Assembly (NCBI RefSeq): GCF_021742065.1
Contig: NZ_JAKKIE010000086.1
Coordinates: forward strand, 1-10,394
Source: Rhizorhapis sp. SPR117
Lineage (GTDB): Bacteria > Pseudomonadota > Alphaproteobacteria > Sphingomonadales > Sphingomonadaceae
Length of the DNA stretch: 10,394 bases
Reading direction: 5' to 3'
Shown here piece by piece: positions 6,589 through 10,394 of the stretch. Under the pieces are notes generated by a model. It saw only the letters and a list, made by a program, of their open reading frames with translations. It ran no database searches and was not told the DNA's origin. Made by a program: the position numbers and the translations under genes. The first letter of the stretch is position 1; each line of letters opens with the position of its first letter.

Positions 6589-6606
6589 CGGCATTTAATG
6601 CCGCGA
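6589..6606. promoter_or_regulatory. Palindromic operator candidate, site 2
   Basis: CGGCAT (6589-6594), TTA, ATGCCG (6598-6603). Read on the minus strand, 6606-6589 is TCGCGGCATTAAATGCCG, which differs from site 1 (1959-1976) at one base in 18. It sits in the 164-bp gap between the hydroxyacid dehydrogenase stop (6623) and the HAD start (6458). No U-run follows on either strand, so a terminator reading is less likely than an operator, though a REP-like palindrome is possible. Confidence 0.55.
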
Positions 6607-6622
6607 TGCGGACGGTTGCGGT

Positions 6623-7549
6623 TCAGTAGCCGCGGCTGCGATCGACCTCGCCGACGAGTGGCTCATCCTTCAGCACACGGGCAAGGTTATCGATCAAAGA
6701 ATGAACTGCGCTGTCGGTCCGCGTGATGCCGGCGACGTGCGGTGTAAGAATGATTGCCGGGTGCGAATAAAACGGATGACCGGCAGGCAAGGGTTCAGGA
6801 TCTGTGACATCCAGCATGGCCGCCGCCAGCTGGCCCCTATCCAGAGCCGCCAGCAAATCCTCCTGCACCAAATGCCCTCCACGCGCTGCGTTAATCACTC
6901 GCCCTCCCCTGGGCATTGCGGCAAAGGTTGTCCGATTCAGAATGTGGCGAGTTTCGCTGGTTAAAGGGAGCAAGCAGACCAGAATGTCACACTGCGCAAG
7001 GAATGGCACAAGGCCCTCATCACCAGCAAAGCATTCCACGCCCTCCGCCTGATGCTGTGAGCGGCTCCAGCCCGAAAGGCGAAACCCGTGCAGTGCGAGT
7101 TTTGCCAGTGCCGCTCGGCCCAATTCGCCGAGCCCCATCACCCCGACCCGACATTCGTTCGCAGGTGACACATTCCGCCAGGTCCAGCGCCCCGCACGTT
7201 GTTCGCTGATATGAAAGGGCAGGTCGCGGTGCAGGGCAAGAACCCCCATCACAACATAATCGGCCATCGTGCCGATAATGCCGGGTTCGATCATCCGGAC
7301 AATGCGCAGGCCAGGTGGCAGGCGCGCGATATCAAGTTGATCGATGCCCGCCCCAACGCTGAACAGGACCTCGATATTAGGCAGTGCAGCAATCAGTTCA
7401 TCGGGCAAGGTCCATGCAACGACATGACGAATTTCTGTCAAGTCCCCGGCACCGGGCCAGCACTCGAATCGAACCTGCGGCAGTGCACGCGATACGGCTT
7501 CCTGCCAATTGCGCCCCCTGGCCGCGTTTCCATGGTAAAGAACTCGCAT
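6623..7549 (-). CDS. D-isomer 2-hydroxyacid dehydrogenase, GhrA-like (glyoxylate/hydroxypyruvate reductase type)
   Basis: A soluble 308-aa NAD(P)H-dependent enzyme that interconverts 2-keto acids and D-2-hydroxyacids; GhrA relatives reduce glyoxylate and hydroxypyruvate. The Rossmann motif is VGVMGLGELGRAAL (135-148), followed by the GhrA-like GWSRSQHQAEGVECFAG (160-176). LPLTSETRHILN (194-205) is typical of the family. The catalytic triad is visible: Arg223 in INAARGGHLV, Glu252 in DPEPLP and His271 in TPHVAG. I chose the ATG at 7549 because AAGGAA lies 7-12 bp upstream and the protein then begins MRVLYHG, like GhrA; the open frame back to 7606 adds 19 charged residues that look non-coding. 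It follows the membrane acyltransferase gene after about 100 bp and may share its transcript. It could process keto or hydroxy acids from the pathway. Confidence 0.9.
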   Translation of the reverse strand: MRVLYHGNAARGRNWQEAVSRALPQVRFECWPGAGDLTEIRHVVAWTLPDELIAALPNIEVLFSVGAGIDQLDIARLPPGLRIVRMIEPGIIGTMADYVVMGVLALHRDLPFHISEQRAGRWTWRNVSPANECRVGVMGLGELGRAALAKLALHGFRLSGWSRSQHQAEGVECFAGDEGLVPFLAQCDILVCLLPLTSETRHILNRTTFAAMPRGGRVINAARGGHLVQEDLLAALDRGQLAAAMLDVTDPEPLPAGHPFYSHPAIILTPHVAGITRTDSAVHSLIDNLARVLKDEPLVGEVDRSRGY

Positions 7550-7555
7550 CAAGAT

Positions 7556-7561
7556 TTCCTT
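7556..7561 (-). promoter_or_regulatory. Ribosome binding site fixing the 2-hydroxyacid dehydrogenase start
   Basis: On the minus strand AAGGAA stands 6 bases before the ATG at 7549. This is good Shine-Dalgarno spacing and favours 7549 over the in-frame ATG at 7606, which has no such sequence. Confidence 0.6.
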
Positions 7562-7626
7562 CGCTTTGGCCTCCTTTGACAGGTCCCTGGTTCCGAACCG
7601 GGTCAAGCAAGCATTCAGGCGCTGAA

Positions 7627-7660
7627 ATTTCTGTCAAGCGGTCTTGCGAATGTCAGAAAT
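7627..7660. other. Hairpin across the acyltransferase stop codon
   Basis: ATTTCTG (7627-7633) pairs with CAGAAAT (7654-7660), with an inner CAAG (7635-7638) and CTTG (7643-7646) pair. In the leftward transcript it overlaps the TGA at 7653-7655 and is followed by only a short U-run. It might be a weak terminator or attenuator before the hydroxyacid dehydrogenase gene. The AT-rich stem makes this uncertain. Confidence 0.3.
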
Positions 7661-8858
7661 ATTTAAGCCAGACGATGTCACGGCGACGGCGCTTCAGGCG
7701 TGCATACCAGGCCGTCGGCAGGTAGAGCGGAATGATCATCGCGAAGAACCAGACCAACACCCAGTTGTAGTTGTCGAACATATAGGCCTGGCCATCGTTC
7801 GGCCCCCAGATCGCCAGCGCGCTGTGATAGAGGATGCGCAGGACGGTGAGGTGGAACAGGTAGAAGAAGAACGGCGCGCCCCCGAAAACCGCCAGCGCGG
7901 CGATCAGTCGCGATGTCTTGATCCGTTCGAACAGGACAAGCAACAGCGCGCCGCCCCCAAGCGTCGGCAGAAGGAAAAGCAGCGAGGGCGGGTATTTGGT
8001 CATCGAGATGAAGCCGATGATTGTGCGGACCGGATCGCCTTCGACAACATACCAGGGCTTGTCGCCATAGACGTTGAGCAGACGCAGAAGGATGAACGCG
8101 CCGATCATGCCGAAGCCGAGCAGCAGCAACCGCCGCTGCCGCGTTTCGGGCGCGACATCCGGGCGGAACCAGTTCCCGATGCCAAAGCCCAGCGAAATGA
8201 CGCCGAGCCAAGGCAGGATCGGATAGGTCGTCTTGGCGACGAAGCCGAACGGCAGCGCAATCACGTCCCGTTGGTGCAGCATCGCCCAAAGCGGGAACAG
8301 CGCATCGCCCTGCGTTAGCCGGATTGGATCGAGAAAATTGTGGAAGCAAACCACGATCAACCCGAAAGCGATCAGGGCTGGACGCGGCAGGCGCATCAGG
8401 GCGGCCAGCGCAATCATGCACAGGCCGATGCACCAGATCACTTGTAGCCAGAAGGTCGGCTGCGGCACGATCCCCCAGTAAAGTGGTGAGAGATAGAACA
8501 GTTCGATCGCCATCAGCAGAAAACCGCGCTTCAGCAGGTAAGAGGTGGTTTCCTCGACGGTATGGTTGATGCTGAACAGGTAGACGCCAATACCGGTAAG
8601 AGCCACGAAGATCGGAGCACAGAAGCTCACCACAAAGCGGGCGAAACCGATCGCGGGCAGGATGGTGTTCGCATCGATCGGATCGGTCACCATGTAATTG
8701 ACGAACCAGGTTTCCCGCAAATGGTCCAGCAGCATGAGGACCATCACGAAACCGCGCAGAGCGTCAATATTGACAAGCCGGGCACTGACAGCGGAAGTCG
8801 CCTTGTTCGGCGCAATATTGTCGGTCGATCCGGGTCGGATTGAAATGCTAGTCGCCAT
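7653..8858 (-). CDS. DUF1624-type multi-pass membrane protein, heparan-alpha-glucosaminide N-acetyltransferase-like
   Basis: A 401-aa inner-membrane protein with roughly ten hydrophobic segments. The N-terminal signature is RLVNIDALRGFVMVLMLLDH (27-46, with Arg35 and Asp45-His46), typical of the DUF1624/HGSNAT-like acyltransferase group, in which acetyl groups are thought to be passed across the membrane. Later family features are YPILPWLGVISLGFGIGNWF (212-231), MTKYPPSLLFLLPTLG (286-301) and APFFFYLFHLTVLR (328-341). A positively charged KRRRRD tail (389-394) suggests a cytoplasmic C terminus. The ATG at 8858 has GGAG 3-6 bp upstream, and MATSISI leads straight into the domain; the frame is open further to a TTG at 9002, but those 48 residues are non-family and contain palindrome site 4. 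Its link to the metabolic genes is unclear; the substrate is unknown. Confidence 0.87.
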   Translation of the reverse strand: MATSISIRPGSTDNIAPNKATSAVSARLVNIDALRGFVMVLMLLDHLRETWFVNYMVTDPIDANTILPAIGFARFVVSFCAPIFVALTGIGVYLFSINHTVEETTSYLLKRGFLLMAIELFYLSPLYWGIVPQPTFWLQVIWCIGLCMIALAALMRLPRPALIAFGLIVVCFHNFLDPIRLTQGDALFPLWAMLHQRDVIALPFGFVAKTTYPILPWLGVISLGFGIGNWFRPDVAPETRQRRLLLLGFGMIGAFILLRLLNVYGDKPWYVVEGDPVRTIIGFISMTKYPPSLLFLLPTLGGGALLLVLFERIKTSRLIAALAVFGGAPFFFYLFHLTVLRILYHSALAIWGPNDGQAYMFDNYNWVLVWFFAMIIPLYLPTAWYARLKRRRRDIVWLKYF

Positions 8859-8861
8859 ATG

Positions 8862-8865
8862 CTCC
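8862..8865 (-). promoter_or_regulatory. Ribosome binding site fixing the membrane acyltransferase start
   Basis: Minus-strand GGAG ends 3 bases before the ATG at 8858, with a second GGAGAGG just upstream. The close spacing is slightly short, but the purine-rich tract supports this start over the TTG at 9002. Confidence 0.5.
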
Positions 8866-8944
8866 GCCTCTCCCCAGCCAGTCCCCTGTTCGATGATCTT
8901 GAACGCAGTCACCACAATACGCATGTCGAGTTTCAGACGGACTT

Positions 8945-8958
8945 GGCACTTCATGCCG
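8945..8958. promoter_or_regulatory. Palindromic operator candidate, site 4 (one mismatch)
   Basis: GGCAC (8945-8949), TTC, ATGCC (8953-8957), then G. It matches the GGCAT-NNN-ATGCC core except for C in place of T at 8949. It lies in the 140-bp gap between the second aminotransferase and the membrane acyltransferase gene. Its centre (8951) is 93 bp upstream of the 8858 start, the same distance as site 1 from its gene. It is weaker than the three exact sites. Confidence 0.4.
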
Positions 8959-8998
8959 TATATTGTCGTGCAGATAGACGAATATTCCGCCCATCCGT

Positions 8999-10321
8999 TC
9001 AATCTACCAGCGCATTGTCCAGTACATCGACGAACAGATCGACATTCTCCCTGCTGAAGATCAGCGGCGGGCGGATTTTCAGGATATTATGATCCATTCC
9101 GCAAGCGCTGATCAGCACGCCATTTTCCCGCATCGCGTTGACCACTTTCGTCGTGCGTGCGCCGTCGCTGGTCCGGGCCTCACGGTCGGAAACAATGTCG
9201 GCGGCAACAAACATGCCTGCACCGCGGACATGGCCCAGGCACTCGTGACGCGAACGGAGTGCCTCTACCTTCGCCAGCAGATATGCGCCGACGTCGCGCG
9301 CATTGTCCATGATCCTGTCACGCCGGATGACCTTCAGCACCGCGACAGCCGCAGCGCACGACACGGTATTGCCTGCGAACGTATTGAAATAGCGAGAGCT
9401 GTTGCCGAACTGCTCGACCACGTCATGCCGCGTCAAAAGACCCGCAATCGGCTGGCCATTGCCCATTGGCTTGCCCAAGGTCACGATGTCGGGATCGATA
9501 CCGTGGCGCTGGAAGCCCCACATGCTGCCGCCCGTTCGACCAAAGCCGGGCTGCACTTCGTCCGCGACGAAAATACCGCCAGCCTTGTGGATGGCATCTA
9601 CGGCGCCTTTCAGAAAGCCCGGCTCCTCGGGCAGGATGCCATCGCTGGTAAAGATCGAATCGACGATCAGCATCGCAGGCTGGATACCGTGCCGCTTGAG
9701 ATCGGCGATAGCCGCTTCGACGTCGCGGGTGAACCAGTCGGCCACATTCGGCCCGCCGCGATAGGCGGCTGGCGCTGGAACGGTCCGGACATGTGTGCCC
9801 AGCGGGACGGCCGGACCCAGGGTCGGCGAAAACTGTGACACGGAATCGGTGATGCCGTGGTATGCAGTTTCGGTAATGATGACGCCTGTTCCGCCGGTCC
9901 GGACCTTGGCGATGCGATAGGCAAGATCGTTCGCCTCGCTGCCCGAACAGGTCAGCATCATATGCGACAGTCCGCCGCTCACGGTGGAGAGCAGACCGTC
10001 GGCCAGTTCCAGAATGGTTTCGTGCAGGTAACGGGTGTTGGTGCACAGGGTCGATGCCTGCCGGGTGATCGCCTCCACCACGTCGGGCTGGCAATGACCC
10101 AGCGATACCACATTGTTGTAGGTGTCGAGATAGCGGCGTCCGTCGGTGTCATAAAGCCAGACTCCCTCGCCACGAACGAAATGGAGCGGCTTCTGGTACA
10201 TCAGACGATAGGCTGGACCGAGCAGACGCGTTCGCTGTTCGATCATCGCAGCTTCATGTTCGTCCAGTTCGACCTGACCGGGGATGAACGCGTTGTGGGA
10301 CCACTTGTCAACGATGGTCAT
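8999..10321 (-). CDS. Class III aminotransferase, AGXT2L/ethanolamine-phosphate phospho-lyase-like
   Basis: A PLP-dependent fold-type I enzyme of 440 aa. Motifs are YDTDGRRYLDTYNNVVSLGH (57-76), the phosphate-binding CSGSEAND (125-132), YHG (154-156), the PLP-ring aspartate in FVADEVQPGFGRTG (Asp254) and the Schiff-base lysine in TLGKPMGNGQPIAG (Lys284). The YNNVVSLGHCQP and GKPMGNGQP wording is typical of the AGXT2-like branch, which includes true transaminases as well as lyases that remove phosphate and ammonia from phosphorylated amino alcohols. Which reaction applies is not decidable by eye. The start at 10321 is well supported by AGGAG six bases upstream. It is the first complete gene of the rightmost transcript, and its promoter region is cut by the window edge. 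It differs clearly from the other aminotransferase, so the two probably serve different steps. Confidence 0.92.
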   Translation of the reverse strand: MTIVDKWSHNAFIPGQVELDEHEAAMIEQRTRLLGPAYRLMYQKPLHFVRGEGVWLYDTDGRRYLDTYNNVVSLGHCQPDVVEAITRQASTLCTNTRYLHETILELADGLLSTVSGGLSHMMLTCSGSEANDLAYRIAKVRTGGTGVIITETAYHGITDSVSQFSPTLGPAVPLGTHVRTVPAPAAYRGGPNVADWFTRDVEAAIADLKRHGIQPAMLIVDSIFTSDGILPEEPGFLKGAVDAIHKAGGIFVADEVQPGFGRTGGSMWGFQRHGIDPDIVTLGKPMGNGQPIAGLLTRHDVVEQFGNSSRYFNTFAGNTVSCAAAVAVLKVIRRDRIMDNARDVGAYLLAKVEALRSRHECLGHVRGAGMFVAADIVSDREARTSDGARTTKVVNAMRENGVLISACGMDHNILKIRPPLIFSRENVDLFVDVLDNALVD

Positions 10322-10326
10322 TATTG

Positions 10327-10331
10327 CTCCT
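10327..10331 (-). promoter_or_regulatory. Strong Shine-Dalgarno sequence of the second aminotransferase
   Basis: AGGAG on the minus strand, five bases before the ATG at 10321, is the best ribosome binding site in the window and fixes this start. The remaining 63 bases to the window end show no copy of the GGCAT palindrome and no promoter that I can defend. Confidence 0.65.
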
Positions 10332-10394
10332 ATGATGTTTGTCCAGTGGGGATTGGATTTTCCCGGATGCTGAACGTTGTGAAGTCATTGAACA

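Noticed and set aside
7550..7606. N-terminal extension of the 2-hydroxyacid dehydrogenase to 7606
   Set aside because: GhrA-like proteins begin at the MRVLYHG position, and the Shine-Dalgarno sequence precedes the 7549 ATG, not 7606.
7644..8318. 224-codon plus-strand frame opposite the membrane protein gene, rich in Glu, Gln and Arg
   Set aside because: Its composition is what is expected from the complement of hydrophobic membrane-segment codons; no start signal or family match.
8859..9002. N-terminal extension of the membrane acyltransferase to a TTG at 9002
   Set aside because: The extra 48 residues do not resemble the family, overlap the previous gene's stop, and span palindrome site 4; the ATG at 8858 has a purine-rich ribosome binding site.

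Overview
The window looks like a chromosomal catabolic gene cluster from an alphaproteobacterium, possibly a sphingomonad. This rests on its fairly high GC content, the family resemblances of the proteins and the compact gene spacing; no rRNA or other taxonomic marker is present, so the placement is tentative. All nine genes lie on the minus strand, so transcription runs from the right end (base 10394) to the left end (base 1).

Layout in transcription order. A class III aminotransferase of the AGXT2L/phospho-lyase-like type (10321-8999) is followed by a DUF1624 multi-pass membrane acyltransferase-like protein (8858-7653) and a GhrA-like 2-hydroxyacid dehydrogenase (7549-6623). Next is a HAD-superfamily, dehalogenase-like hydrolase (6458-5790). 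A tight three-gene operon follows: a two-domain GNAT acetyltransferase (5669-4794), a GabD-like semialdehyde dehydrogenase (4797-3337, ATGA overlap with the GNAT gene) and a tartrate/D-malate dehydrogenase of the TtuC/DmlA family (3326-2250). Last come a second class III aminotransferase (1876-467) and, 21 bp behind it, an Lrp/AsnC-type regulator whose C-terminal half has been cut off (445-65). The left edge holds an IS200/IS605-like hairpin and a long perfect palindrome that should act as a bidirectional terminator.

Together the enzymes suggest breakdown of an amine or amino acid: transamination to an aldehyde, oxidation to an acid, then hydroxy-acid oxidation towards pyruvate and glyoxylate-type intermediates. 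The substrate cannot be read from the sequence, and no transporter or kinase is visible.

The most interesting observation is a small palindrome, GGCAT-NNN-ATGCC. It occurs exactly three times, plus once with one mismatch, and each copy lies in a gap upstream of a different transcription unit of this cluster. It has the size and symmetry of an Lrp/AsnC operator and may define a local regulon. The only regulator in the window is the broken Lrp-type gene, so the cluster may have lost normal control or may be read by a regulator elsewhere.

A second clear structure is a 264-bp MITE-like element (1987-2250) with 25-bp perfect terminal inverted repeats and two internal hairpins. It appears to have inserted at the TA of the dehydrogenase stop codon, turning TAA into TAG, inside a palindromic GTTAAC target.
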